From positions 328,607 to 392,606 of the forward strand of contig JAFIEV010000042.1 of assembly GCA_020832305.1 (NCBI GenBank): 64,000 nt of DNA. Reading direction: 5' to 3'. Shown in pieces: positions 36,591-45,510 of the stretch. The position numbers and the translations under genes were made by a program. Each line of letters opens with the position of its first letter. Within the stretch, counting starts at the first letter, position 1. Under the pieces are notes generated by a model. It was not told the DNA's origin, did not search any database, and saw only the letters and a list, made by a program, of their open reading frames with translations. The DNA is from Cyclobacteriaceae bacterium (GTDB taxonomy: Bacteria; Bacteroidota; Bacteroidia; Cytophagales; Cyclobacteriaceae).

Positions 36591-36836
36591 TTACTGCTCC
36601 TTTATCCATTGTGAGATCATGTTGGTATACACCCTATTAACTGGTATGTCATGCACAATGGTTGAAAAAACGTACTGGTCAATTTCTGACAACTTTAGGC
36701 AGGCCCGGTTATTTTTCTTATCATAGGTAGTGAAAATTTTCTTCCTGACTCTGAAGGATGTTTTATCAAAATGTGCGTCTTCAGTTGTATCGGGAAGTGA
36801 TAAAGCTATTTGCCTGAGAAAATCAATTTGTTGCAT
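36591..36836 (-). CDS. MmcQ/YjbR-like protein, short
   Basis: An 81-residue protein starting MQQIDFLRQIALSLPDTTEDAHFDKTSFRVRKKIFTTYD, a good match to the start of the YjbR/MmcQ double-wing family. The family usually runs about 115 residues; here the sequence diverges after VFSTIVHDIPVNRVY and stops early, lacking the usual PVPNKWGxxGW region and final helix. It may be a truncated gene. The start overlaps the end of the upstream frame by 14 bases. The function of the family is unclear despite its DNA-binding-like fold. Confidence 0.6.
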   Translation of the reverse strand: MQQIDFLRQIALSLPDTTEDAHFDKTSFRVRKKIFTTYDKKNNRACLKLSEIDQYVFSTIVHDIPVNRVYTNMISQWIKEQ

Positions 36837-37116
36837 TAGTTTTCCTTTTTGAATTAAGGCCGTTGGAAACAAGCACGTAAATGAAGTTAAATTCTATGGT
36901 TTCTGCTCGTTTTAAGGATTGTGTATGAACATTCATGGTTGGAGTTATTAAGTTGAGCACAAAAAACCATTTCATGCCATCGAAAATGGCAACTTTAACT
37001 GAGAGAAAACTTTCAGAGTTTGATTTATTAACAACAATACTACAATCTGTTTCTCCATTGGACCTTTCAATAATTTCATAGAAGGAAACTCCCAGATCTA
37101 ACACTATATTTCTCAT
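36823..37116 (-). CDS. Hypothetical 97-residue protein
   Basis: An open frame between two leftward genes, overlapping the next gene by 14 bases in operon fashion. It begins MRNIVLDLGVSFYEII and has a mixed beta-type composition without signal peptide or membrane helix. I recognise no family. Its spacing and lack of a competing frame favour a real gene, but the C-terminal part (SKRKTNATN) is low in complexity. Confidence 0.4.
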   Translation of the reverse strand: MRNIVLDLGVSFYEIIERSNGETDCSIVVNKSNSESFLSVKVAIFDGMKWFFVLNLITPTMNVHTQSLKRAETIEFNFIYVLVSNGLNSKRKTNATN

Positions 37117-37140
37117 TTCGTATTATCTTCGAAATCATGA

Positions 37141-37275
37141 CTACAAAATATAATAAAAATGCACTACATCCTCTTCTGCTGTTGGTCGTGTCTTTCGGTA
37201 AAAATCCACTGCATAATCATCCACCTGGTTTGCATCAAGGATTCTTAGCCTGACAAGCTCAGATTCTTCAGACAT
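37141..37275 (-). CDS. Possible 44-residue protein overlapping the DUF1801 gene end
   Basis: The frame begins at an ATG inside the last codons of the DUF1801 gene (eight-base overlap ATGTCTGA) and reads MSEESELVRLRILDANQVDD, then an acidic stretch ending in FYYIL. Composition is protein-like rather than random AT-rich translation. It may be a small coupled gene or the remains of a longer one. No family is recognised. Confidence 0.3.
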   Translation of the reverse strand: MSEESELVRLRILDANQVDDYAVDFYRKTRPTAEEDVVHFYYIL

Positions 37276-37630
37276 TGTTCCTGTTGAGATTTATTGCTGA
37301 TTGTAATAGTTTTATAAGTGCTTCACGTTGTAGCGTATCTTTTTCTTTCCAGATAATGGATCTCGTACTTTTAGCATCGGATGGGCTATTGAACAATTGG
37401 GTATCTTTCTCAAGATCAGAACCTTTAAAAAAGGTAAGGCTCACATGCTTCTTAAAAGCCCCCGCACTGCATACCATGCCATAATGCGACCAAACCGGAC
37501 TGTTCCATTTCCATTCTTCTTCGATTTCCGGCTGTGTTTCCTGGATCAGTGTACGTATTTGCCTGATCAACTCCCCACGCCAATCCTGATTTTTATGGAT
37601 ATATTCAGAAATTTTATCACTTGCATTCAT
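37268..37630 (-). CDS. DUF1801 (YdhG/YdeI-like) protein
   Basis: A 120-residue soluble protein with the DUF1801 pattern: LIRQIRTLIQETQPEIEEEWKWNSPVWSHYGMVCSAGAFKKHVSLTFFKG, in which the W-K-x-N/S-P-x-W/F and the K-x-x-V-x-L-x-F-F segments are the family hallmarks. These small proteins often occur beside ArsR/SRPBCC pairs, as here. Biochemical role unknown. Part of a leftward group of small genes. Confidence 0.85.
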   Translation of the reverse strand: MNASDKISEYIHKNQDWRGELIRQIRTLIQETQPEIEEEWKWNSPVWSHYGMVCSAGAFKKHVSLTFFKGSDLEKDTQLFNSPSDAKSTRSIIWKEKDTLQREALIKLLQSAINLNRNNV

Positions 37631-37749
37631 CGTTTTTGAGTTAAGGATTACCTAATAACTGTCTTCAAACAGGATTTCACAAAACAAGACTTACAGAAAT
37701 TAGCATACTGATTACCCAGCCTACTTTACTGTACATTTTGTTTTTAGAT

Positions 37750-38562
37750 TTATTCGTTTACTCCATCTTTCAAAAAATTTGTGATGTGTGGTGCAATTAC
37801 CCTTGGACTCACCAGATGTGATTGACCCTCCAGGTCCAAATGTCTTGCATCGGGCAATACCTCTGCCAGATGTTTCATCGCATTTTGTGCCCATTTTTCG
37901 CTTTTTGTCCCTGAAATGACCAAAACAGGAATATTAACCTCTTGCCAATCTTCATTTTGAAAAGGCTCTCCGGAACCATAATTTTTAAGTAAAAGGGTGT
38001 CATATTCCAGAGTATGGGCAATTTTTTTCATTTGTTTCCAGGCGGGCATCAGCTGCATCATCCAAACCACAAATGGGGGTAACCCAATGCCTGTGCCCAT
38101 AAAATACTTAACAGCCTTTGCCGGTTTATTTTCTTTTAATAAACTTTGAATGGTTTCCAGATAATTGGCAGGAAACGGGTTTCGGCTGCTATCAACGATG
38201 TAGGGTGATTCAAAAACAACAAGCTTTTTGATATTGACACCATATTTTACAGCTTCCAGGGCAAGTGCGGCACCCGACGATATCCCGTAAACAAATGCAT
38301 CACCACTTGTTTCATCTATAACCGCTTGCAAATCTTCAAATTCGCGCTCCAGGCTAAATGGCAAAGTGTTGCCACTTTCGCCCCTGCCCCTTCGATCGTA
38401 GGTGTAAACCATAAAATGGTTTGTGAGATATTGTGGAAGTTTTACGTTTGCCCCGAAGTTTCTGTGACAAAATGCACCATCAATCAGAATCAAAGGATTG
38501 CCTTTTCCCTGACGGGAAAAAGCAATCATGGTGCCGTCCTTTGATGTGGTAAATTCCGTCAT
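37750..38562 (-). CDS. Alpha/beta hydrolase
   Basis: A 270-residue cytoplasmic hydrolase. The oxyanion region is LILIDGAFCHRN, the strand-4 motif is TYDRRGRGESGNT, the nucleophile elbow is VYGISSGAAL (Ser near residue 96), the acid is likely in VISGTKSEKWAQ-adjacent sequence, and the catalytic His is in LDLEGQSHLV near the end. The substrate is unknown. Its start is one base from the stop of the AHSA1/SRPBCC gene, so the two share an operon controlled by the ArsR regulator upstream. Confidence 0.88.
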   Translation of the reverse strand: MTEFTTSKDGTMIAFSRQGKGNPLILIDGAFCHRNFGANVKLPQYLTNHFMVYTYDRRGRGESGNTLPFSLEREFEDLQAVIDETSGDAFVYGISSGAALALEAVKYGVNIKKLVVFESPYIVDSSRNPFPANYLETIQSLLKENKPAKAVKYFMGTGIGLPPFVVWMMQLMPAWKQMKKIAHTLEYDTLLLKNYGSGEPFQNEDWQEVNIPVLVISGTKSEKWAQNAMKHLAEVLPDARHLDLEGQSHLVSPRVIAPHITNFLKDGVNE

Positions 38563-38563
38563 C

Positions 38564-39070
38564 TTACATCACTAATTTGCCATCTTTTACTTTTTGCAAC
38601 ACATCTTCCAGCTGGTCAAATGCCATATTTAAACCTTCTGACATTCCCATTTTAATTACAGTTTCCAATGACCCGGCATCGGGATACTGGGTAAAACAAA
38701 TAACCAAAGTCCCATTTTCTGTGGGAATAAAGGTGTTTTTAAGGGTTGATATCGGCATATTTTCGTTGATTTCACCCTTTTCGTTTGTAAAAGCATCTTT
38801 GCCGGTATAATAGTCTTTTACCTTTATCTTGTCGTAAAGTTCTATTCCACCATGTCTTTCTCCTTCAGGACCTACCATCTCATAAATCCACCTTCCACCT
38901 TCACGGAAATCCATTAACTTCGATTCACATCTCCAGGGTGCGGGTGCCCACCATTGTACACGTAATTCTGGTTCTGTCCAGGCTCTCCAAACAAGAGAAA
39001 TATCGGCGTTAAATTCTCTTCTTGCCTCAAAAGTGGCTTTCTTTGGGTCTGTTTTAATTTCAGTGTTCAT
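38564..39070 (-). CDS. AHSA1/SRPBCC-domain protein
   Basis: A 168-residue protein of the START-like SRPBCC fold. The signature is FEARREFNADISLVWRAWTEPELRVQWWAPAPWRCESKLMDFREGGRWIYEMVGPEG, the start typical of activator-of-Hsp90-ATPase-homologue proteins in bacteria. These bind hydrophobic ligands in a helix-grip pocket, and they are commonly paired with an ArsR-type repressor, as here (one base between the genes). The ligand is unknown. Confidence 0.9.
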   Translation of the reverse strand: MNTEIKTDPKKATFEARREFNADISLVWRAWTEPELRVQWWAPAPWRCESKLMDFREGGRWIYEMVGPEGERHGGIELYDKIKVKDYYTGKDAFTNEKGEINENMPISTLKNTFIPTENGTLVICFTQYPDAGSLETVIKMGMSEGLNMAFDQLEDVLQKVKDGKLVM

Positions 39071-39071
39071 G

Positions 39072-39392
39072 TCATTGATTTTTAAGGTTGTTTAATACTT
39101 GGTCAAGTTGATCAAAGCGTTTTTCCCAGATTTTTCTAAACCTTTCCAGCCAAATTTCAACTTCTTTCATTTTCTCAATTTCTATTTGGTAATAGATTTC
39201 ACGCCCTTGCTGCTTTTGTGAAACTACATCGCATTCACTGAGTATCTGAATGTGCTTTGAAACGGCCTGTCTGCTGGTATTGAAATGCTCAGCAAGAGCA
39301 TTGGGCGTCATTGCATTTACGGCAAGCAACATGAGTATTGCCCTACGGGTAGGATCGGCAATGGCTTGAAATATATCTCGTCTAATTTTCAT
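39072..39392 (-). CDS. ArsR-family transcriptional regulator
   Basis: A 106-residue winged-helix repressor: [20 protein letters not shown], recognition helix in [19 protein letters not shown], and wing GREIYYQIE. The metal-binding cysteines of ArsR/SmtB proteins are absent, so it belongs to the non-metal SRPBCC-linked subgroup. The start is the ATG at 39392; a TTG at 39410 lies within the operator region and is unlikely. Two near-identical dyads directly upstream (39404-39448) are probable binding sites, which would make the operon autoregulated. Confidence 0.9.
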   Translation of the reverse strand: MKIRRDIFQAIADPTRRAILMLLAVNAMTPNALAEHFNTSRQAVSKHIQILSECDVVSQKQQGREIYYQIEIEKMKEVEIWLERFRKIWEKRFDQLDQVLNNLKNQ

Positions 39393-39403
39393 AAAACTTA
39401 TAT

Positions 39404-39448
39404 CGTGCAAGTATTTGTTTGCTAATATACGTGCAATTATTTAGTTGC
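39404..39448. promoter_or_regulatory. Tandem operator candidates upstream of the arsR-type gene
   Basis: Two 19-base direct repeats, CGTGCAAGTATTTGTTTGC (39404-39422) and CGTGCAATTATTTAGTTGC (39430-39448), differ at three positions. Each contains the dyad GCAA-N8-TTGC. They are 26 bases apart, begin 12 bases upstream of the ATG, and are the size expected for ArsR-family sites. Confidence 0.55.
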
Positions 39449-40181
39449 GCAAATATTTTCTATTCATTTTTTCATATTTCAGATCGCCTGCATCTTAAAA
39501 TTAAACCCGATCACACTTTAGCAACTTTTCATTAGGCGGTATATAGTTAACTTATATTCCTATAAACGGCCTGGTAGTTGCTGCAAATGGGGTAATCCCT
39601 GTCCCAATTCCCTGAAATTTCTCATTTCATCCAAAGCTTGCTACGCAGTCGTTCCCTGGCTCCATTGAAGCTCAATTATCTGTTTGTTGTCTTCATCTTT
39701 TATTTAATGGTGCATCATTCGCTGGCCCCACTCCCTGAGCTTGGCGGGAGCATCATTGTGGATTCCTTTACCCCTCCAGGATTTTTCAATATATTTAACC
39801 AGCCATATTGCCAAAAAATTGAGATATATGTGAGCCCTAATCCTGGCTGCATTTCTTTGTCAGATAGGTCTTTTCTCAACATCCGATTTGGCCAGGCGAA
39901 AACAGCGCTCTGCTTTAAAATCCAGTTGAATGCACCACAAAAGGAATCTCCAATGCAGGTGGAAAGGGCAGGTTGTGTGAAATCCCCTGCAATAATGAGA
40001 ACTTTCCACTTTTGGGCGTCAAGGTATTTTTGAACACGTATACAAAAAGAAAATACAGTGAAAGGTAAAGTCGTTGGACAAATATTTTAAAAATAGAGCG
40101 GTGGAGTTTAGCCAGAAAATTATTTGCAGAAAAAATAACCAAATCAAATAAACCTCAAAAAGGCACCAGTAATGTCATGTG
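39449..40181. other. Gene-poor stretch with a transposase relic
   Basis: Between the ArsR operator and the large GT2 fusion gene no intact gene is seen. The middle (39704-39919, minus strand) is a degraded IS4-type transposase end. In-frame protein-like sequence continues past its stop towards 39560 with further stops. Long plus-strand frames across the region are antisense to it. Confidence 0.5.
39704..39919 (-). pseudogene. Degraded IS4-type transposase C-terminus
   Basis: The minus strand reads FKAERCFRLAKSDVEKRPI, a stop (TGA), then QRNAARIRAHIYLNFLAIW. This matches the end of DDE transposases of the IS4/IS1634 kind, where the catalytic Glu region (E-R/H-x-F-R-x-x-K-S-x-L-x-x-R-P-I) is followed by a helix RIxAHIxLxFLA. 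The internal stop lies where family members usually have Tyr or Trp. The N-terminal part with the two catalytic Asp residues is not recognisable, and no terminal inverted repeats were found. It is an old insertion-sequence remnant. Confidence 0.65.
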
Positions 40182-43100
40182 TCAAAATTCTACCATAGGT
40201 TTGCTGGCAGTAAAAACATTGTTTTCACCATCTCTTGCTTCCAGGTATACTCTGTATCGTCCGCTTTTGTACAATACCGGCAATTTGACATAATTGCCTT
40301 CCCCTATTTCTCTTATATGTTCTATCTCTCCTCTCGTATTTTCACGGTGTAGTTTCCATGATATTTGGTACTGATCGTTTTTCAAATCTCCATCAATTAC
40401 TGCGAGAAAGCTAGGTTCGCTGTGTGGGAAAAATCGCTGTCCGTTATAAACGATTTTAATCTCAGGAACATTAAGATTAGACACTTCCTTCTCATTGAAC
40501 AAAGTTTGAATGGCGTGATAAGCTAGCTTGCGCTCAGATTGCTGGTTGGTAATACCAAACCACGTAAGACTACCATAAGGGGCATCATTCCATTTATAAA
40601 AACAAGCACCTATCACTTTTTCTTCCAGGCCTTTGACATAATTATTCCAGCGGCTCACATATTGTACAGCTTTTTCTGTATCACTAAGCTCATCATACAA
40701 ATCATAATGCAGTTGGCGTGCGTATTTTTTGTGCCAAAAGCCATCTACACCCAAGGAGGTATATAAAATTTTATGCGGATTGCCGGGTTCTTGAATCCAA
40801 TCTTTGGCAAGTTCAAAATGTGCTTCATAGAATGCATTCAAGCCTACCAGGTCAAAATGATGTAGATCATAATCATTGATTTCGGTTAAAAAGTGATCTG
40901 AGAGATTAATATTGAAAATTGAAAGTTTTTCCGGAGCTATTTCGCTTTGTAATGCACTTACTTGAACAAGGAGATCGAAATATGATTGTTGAACACTTTT
41001 TACATAGGGTTTAGCGAAATGATCTTTCAGATCGCCCAGGGTTTCATCTCCATAACAAAAACCAATTACCCTTTTGTATCTGCTATATATGTTTAAACGC
41101 TGTTGAAGATATTTAAATTCTCGATTTCTGGCTTTTGCATCAATGGCGTAATCTATTCGTGGATTGTTGTAGAAACTTATAATAATATTCAACTCGTACT
41201 TAGTGGCCATTCTATGGATATTATGAATGTAAATACCCGGGTCATAAACACGAATTACATTGGCTCCCATTTTTTTTATCAGCTCAAAATCCTTATCGAG
41301 TTGAATACGGTTTAATATAATTGGTTTTTCATTTTCAAAATAAACCGGATGATAGACTACGCCTTTTAGTGGTTGATTTAGTTGATGTTGAATAACATTG
41401 TCCTTTGCCTCCTTAGATTTTTTAATGAAACCTGCTGGTTGAGATGATGCAAATAAGAGATTATCCGGTTTTTTGTATTGAAACTTTTCAATTAAGCTTT
41501 TGGGTATTTCATCATGAAATATCATGCCATTGATAGTATGTGTTTTATTCTCAGATATTAAAATATCCGCTATTTCAGGTTCAATATTATAAACCATGAC
41601 TGGTAATCTGGCTATATTATCCAGTAAACCTTTATTCATTGGTATTTTCTCGTAATCATATGCCAGCCAGTCAATATTTGCCAATTGATCTGTAAAATGT
41701 TTTGGGGGTAAGTTGCAAGAAGATACAGGCCACACTTTTACCGCATCGTAGCAAACAGAGTTATCTAAAAAGCTTGAAATATGCTTCCAGGCTCTGTATT
41801 GTTTCTCTTCAATTCTTACTCTATCAGTTTGATGAGAAGGTAGTTCTAAAGGCTGGTTCAGCAGCCAGGTAATGAAAATGGTATTAGAATGGCAGGCTAT
41901 TCTATCTATAAGATTACTTTTGAAGAATACATCGTAGTCGCCATTTAGTATACGATCAAAAAACTGGTCATGCGACAATAGATCCTCCTTTTCCAGGTTG
42001 ATGAATACATTACCTTCGTACTTCAAGCTATCATCAATACTATTGAACTCAACATCAAGCCTAACATCCTGGTATTGCAGCATGTTTCTTTTTGTAAAAG
42101 TTGTATCACCTGGAAAGGCAATGATAAATTCCTGGGTTTTTAATGTCGTTGCGACTTCTTTTTCTCTTTTGTTATAGATAAAAAATATAATTGATGTCAT
42201 AGCAGTAAGTATACCAAAAAACATGGCATACCTCCTAATCAGTGCATAAACACCATGTCGAGACAACCACAATTCTCTTTTTAAAATATGTATGTAGTTT
42301 TTTTTGCTTGCAAACTCATCTTCTTCGGAAAACTGACGTTTTTCATTGAATTTATCAAATACCAAAAGATATGAAAAGAACAGTACCATGGCGTTGATCA
42401 ATGCAAAAACCGCCATAAAAAGACTATAGGGATTCAGGTCAATATAGAGACCGTAAAAAAATGCCAGGAGGCATATAATTGCGAAAAATAAATTGGGCAG
42501 CCCGTATACTGATAAAGATTTTTTAGATTTTTCTTTGGGTGTAGGCAGGTACAGAAGTTTGATGCGAAAAACAGAATAAAATATCCCCAATAAAAATATC
42601 CACCAGGTACCATTTCGAAGTATACCTCCAAGAAAATGGGAGCCACGTTCATTCTCATCTAACACCCATTTTTGAACATAATGCCTGATTAGCAACGAAA
42701 ATATAATAAAAGGGGTAATCAATCTGAAAAATTCAAAAAAATCAATCTTCCAGGGTATCAGGGAGGTGGTCAGCGCCAAAATTGGTATGGTAATATCTAT
42801 CAGATTTACCAGTCCATACATATAATACAAAGGCAACAGGAAGTAATGGAGTTTTTGTCGCCATGTAAAATTGGCTACCAATTTGGGAAAGACATACAAC
42901 AATAAATCCATTACGCCTTTCGACCATTTCAATTGCTGTTTGTAATAAGCATTGATGTCTTCCGGTACTTGTCCCTTGGTTAGAACTTCCGGTACATACA
43001 CTGATTTCCAACCTTTGGCGTGTAATTGCATGGATGTATGCATATCTTCGGCCAGGCCTGCGGCATGTCCACCAATTGTATCTAGTGCTTTTCGTCTAAA

Positions 43101-43841
43101 ACATCCATTGGAACCAAAAGCCTGTGCTGTACCATAATTGCTCATGGTAATCATCATGGGACCATACAATTGATAAGTTTGCTGAGCAGCTCCTTTTGAA
43201 ACAAGACTGGCTTCGGGATTATAATATGCAGGGACTGCTTGCACAAAGCCGACCTGTTCATCATCAAAATATGGTAATACCCTATCCAGTAATAATGGGT
43301 GGGGTACATGATCCGGATCAAGAATCAGCGCGATTTCCCCATTGGCTTGCTTCAGAGCATTATTGATATTGCCTGCTTTGGCATCTTTCCTGTTGTTTCG
43401 TGTCACATGATGAATGCCATTTTCTATACAAAACTCTTTGAGTTCAGGATCATTTGCTTCATCACATAAGTAGCTTACATGAGGATAATTTATATTTTTT
43501 ATAGCGTGGAGCGTTTCATACAACATTTTTTTAGGTTCGCCCGGATAAAATGTTGTAAATACATCTACTTTATATTTATTTTTAATATCAACTTTTGGTT
43601 TGTCGATTTTAATATTTAAATAATGATACCATTCGTGCAATACTTTTAGTACTTTAAAAAGCAGTGCAAGTGTCAATATCCAATAGAAAGGAGCAAATCC
43701 AATATGTTTGGGATCAAAAAACCAGTATAGAAAAATTAATAATGAAAAAATTCCGCATCCAATAAGAAAACGTAGTATAAATTGTTCTTTCTTTGAAATT
43801 TCGGATACTCTAATGTGATTTATTTTCCGTGTTTGTGGCAT
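40182..43841 (-). CDS. Cellulose-synthase-like GT2 fused to a periplasmic glycosidase-like domain
   Basis: A 1219-residue multidomain membrane protein. Two N-terminal helices (about 25-75) precede a BcsA-like GT2 domain with YLCDEAND (about 125), LDPDH (about 175), AGLAEDM (about 264) and QQLKWSKG (about 303; Lys replaces the Arg of QxxRW). Four to six helices follow (about 320-480), then one more at about 540-560. The last 650 residues should be periplasmic; their C-terminal half (about 820-1130) resembles a GH2/GH5-like barrel. There the acid/base motif reads YGDET (about 930) instead of N-E, and the nucleophile strand reads YTSLGVDGF (about 1030) without Glu. A small beta domain ends the protein. 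It may make a beta-glucan-like polymer and bind or remodel it. The substrate is unknown. Confidence 0.8.
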   Translation of the reverse strand: MPQTRKINHIRVSEISKKEQFILRFLIGCGIFSLLIFLYWFFDPKHIGFAPFYWILTLALLFKVLKVLHEWYHYLNIKIDKPKVDIKNKYKVDVFTTFYPGEPKKMLYETLHAIKNINYPHVSYLCDEANDPELKEFCIENGIHHVTRNNRKDAKAGNINNALKQANGEIALILDPDHVPHPLLLDRVLPYFDDEQVGFVQAVPAYYNPEASLVSKGAAQQTYQLYGPMMITMSNYGTAQAFGSNGCFRRKALDTIGGHAAGLAEDMHTSMQLHAKGWKSVYVPEVLTKGQVPEDINAYYKQQLKWSKGVMDLLLYVFPKLVANFTWRQKLHYFLLPLYYMYGLVNLIDITIPILALTTSLIPWKIDFFEFFRLITPFIIFSLLIRHYVQKWVLDENERGSHFLGGILRNGTWWIFLLGIFYSVFRIKLLYLPTPKEKSKKSLSVYGLPNLFFAIICLLAFFYGLYIDLNPYSLFMAVFALINAMVLFFSYLLVFDKFNEKRQFSEEDEFASKKNYIHILKRELWLSRHGVYALIRRYAMFFGILTAMTSIIFFIYNKREKEVATTLKTQEFIIAFPGDTTFTKRNMLQYQDVRLDVEFNSIDDSLKYEGNVFINLEKEDLLSHDQFFDRILNGDYDVFFKSNLIDRIACHSNTIFITWLLNQPLELPSHQTDRVRIEEKQYRAWKHISSFLDNSVCYDAVKVWPVSSCNLPPKHFTDQLANIDWLAYDYEKIPMNKGLLDNIARLPVMVYNIEPEIADILISENKTHTINGMIFHDEIPKSLIEKFQYKKPDNLLFASSQPAGFIKKSKEAKDNVIQHQLNQPLKGVVYHPVYFENEKPIILNRIQLDKDFELIKKMGANVIRVYDPGIYIHNIHRMATKYELNIIISFYNNPRIDYAIDAKARNREFKYLQQRLNIYSRYKRVIGFCYGDETLGDLKDHFAKPYVKSVQQSYFDLLVQVSALQSEIAPEKLSIFNINLSDHFLTEINDYDLHHFDLVGLNAFYEAHFELAKDWIQEPGNPHKILYTSLGVDGFWHKKYARQLHYDLYDELSDTEKAVQYVSRWNNYVKGLEEKVIGACFYKWNDAPYGSLTWFGITNQQSERKLAYHAIQTLFNEKEVSNLNVPEIKIVYNGQRFFPHSEPSFLAVIDGDLKNDQYQISWKLHRENTRGEIEHIREIGEGNYVKLPVLYKSGRYRVYLEARDGENNVFTASKPMVEF

Positions 43842-43938
43842 ATTGTTATTAGCTCACATTTAAGTTGTGGTTTGAAAAATTTTATTATTTTTCGGTGGTT
43901 TGTTTGAAAAATTTCACAATTATAATCAATTTCGCAAA

Positions 43939-45246
43939 ATGTCAAATATGAAATATCTAATTATTTTCTTTATTAATTTGACTTTTCTGGGGTCTTGTAA
44001 TATAAGTGACAAGGAAAAAACTTCATCAAGTGAAGGCAGGGTAGTTATTGACCGTACAGAAGACAATGGATATCAAATTAAGGTTGAGGGTGAACCTTTT
44101 ATAATCAAAGGAGCAGCAGGATTTAATCACTTAGCTGATTTAGCAAAAGTTGGTGGGAACACCATCAGAACCTGGCATTCCAATGATGCGCAAGAGATTC
44201 TGGATGAGGCCTTTAAAAATGGCATTTACGTTATTCTCGGCATTCATCTTGAAACTCCAAAAGATGGTGCTGATTATGGTGACAAAGATTTTATTCGCCA
44301 ACAGCGCGAAAGAGTGTTTGAGACGGTTAACAAATATAAAAATCATCCGGCACTTTTAATTTGGGCCTTGGGAAATGAAGTGAATACAAATCCATTGGAC
44401 AAAAGGGTATGGGAAGAAATCAATTATCTGGCAGGAGTTGTTAAAAAAATGGATCCGGATCACCCGACTACAACCATGCTGGTGCCTTTTCGAAGGACGA
44501 TTTTTTATGCAAGGATCAAACTCACCAATTTGGATGCCATTTCCTTTAATTCATTTGATTCTGTAGATGAGACTATACGCAAAATTAATACTCCTTTCAT
44601 AGGTTATACAGGCCCGGTTATATTTTCGGAATGGGGTGTGGGTGGCAATTGGGAGGCTACCAAAAAAACTTTGTGGGATGCCCCTTTGGAACTTAATGGC
44701 ATTGAAAAGGGGCATTTAATTACTGATAGGTTCAAGCAATACTTCGACAACAAATTCCCTAATATCATTGGTAACTTGATTTTTTATTGGGGTTACCGGC
44801 AAGAAGGCACAGAAACCTGGTTTTCAATATTTACGCAACATGGCAAGAAAACCCCAATGTACTATGCCATGAAAAGTATTTGGCAAAATCGCGAAAATAC
44901 AAATTGGCCTTTTAATAATTTAGATTTATTGTTAAACGATAAAATGATGTCCGACACTCTGATTTACCGGAGAGGACAACTTGTAAAAGCAAAAATAACT
45001 ACGAATACAGTGTTTGATTCCACTGAATTTTCATATCACTGGCAAATATTGCCGGAAGGTGTTTCAGACCAAACCTTGATTACTTACCAAATTGATTTTG
45101 AGGATTACCTCAAAGAGGATACTTCTATGCCTCATTTAGAATTTAGTGTTGATTTGGAAGAAGGACCTTATCGATTGTATGCATACATCATCTCTGGTGA
45201 TAGTCTTAGTTATACCGTCAATGTGCCTTTTTATGTGTTGAATTAG
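43939..45246 (+). CDS. Secreted lipoprotein glycoside hydrolase (GH2/GH5-like barrel)
   Basis: A 435-residue lipoprotein; the signal peptide ends in the lipobox LGSC. After IKGAAGFNHLADLAKVGGNTIRTWHS the barrel shows acid/base Glu147 in WALGNEVN and nucleophile Glu231 in IFSEWGVGG, about 84 residues apart. It then has a C-terminal beta-sandwich (about 350-435). The catalytic barrel resembles GH2 and related clan GH-A enzymes and also the C-terminal domain of the divergently transcribed GT2 fusion, so both genes probably act on the same polymer. ATG at 43939 or 43948 may be used. The 97-base divergent spacer should hold both promoters, but no consensus box is clear. Confidence 0.75.
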   Translation: MSNMKYLIIFFINLTFLGSCNISDKEKTSSSEGRVVIDRTEDNGYQIKVEGEPFIIKGAAGFNHLADLAKVGGNTIRTWHSNDAQEILDEAFKNGIYVILGIHLETPKDGADYGDKDFIRQQRERVFETVNKYKNHPALLIWALGNEVNTNPLDKRVWEEINYLAGVVKKMDPDHPTTTMLVPFRRTIFYARIKLTNLDAISFNSFDSVDETIRKINTPFIGYTGPVIFSEWGVGGNWEATKKTLWDAPLELNGIEKGHLITDRFKQYFDNKFPNIIGNLIFYWGYRQEGTETWFSIFTQHGKKTPMYYAMKSIWQNRENTNWPFNNLDLLLNDKMMSDTLIYRRGQLVKAKITTNTVFDSTEFSYHWQILPEGVSDQTLITYQIDFEDYLKEDTSMPHLEFSVDLEEGPYRLYAYIISGDSLSYTVNVPFYVLN

Positions 45247-45306
45247 TATAGGTATATATTAATTCGAGCGGCACGGCATAGAACCATCCTTTTTGACCAT
45301 TATCAG

Positions 45307-45440
45307 TCAAAACAACACAGAAAGTAGAGCTTTGTTAACCTCAGGGTCAAAGGTTATAGAGCCATTGAGTCGTTCCACTAAAGTTTTTATAATGGAAAGT
45401 CCCAACCGGTTGAGTATTCGCCGTCTTTTGCTCTGGCAGA
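45307..45440 (-). pseudogene. Histidine-kinase C-terminal relic (ATPase G2 box)
   Basis: The minus strand from 45405 reads LGLSIIKTLVERLNGSITFD and then EVNKALLSVLF and a stop, the G2 box and final strand of a histidine-kinase ATPase domain. Immediately upstream another frame reads ARAKDGEYSTG, which joined to LGLSII would restore the usual STGLGLSI. The one-base offset at about 45405 is therefore a frameshift. No HisKA or upstream sensor region can be recognised. Confidence 0.6.
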
Positions 45441-45510
45441 AAGTTTTTTAACCCAACTTGCTTATTCAGGCTTATAACTTTTTTGATACCAGTGAGTTAA
45501 AAACTTAATG

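Noticed and set aside
39638-40033. 131-residue plus-strand frame between the arsR-type and GT2 fusion genes
   Set aside because: It is antisense to the recognisable transposase relic on the minus strand and has no domain of its own.
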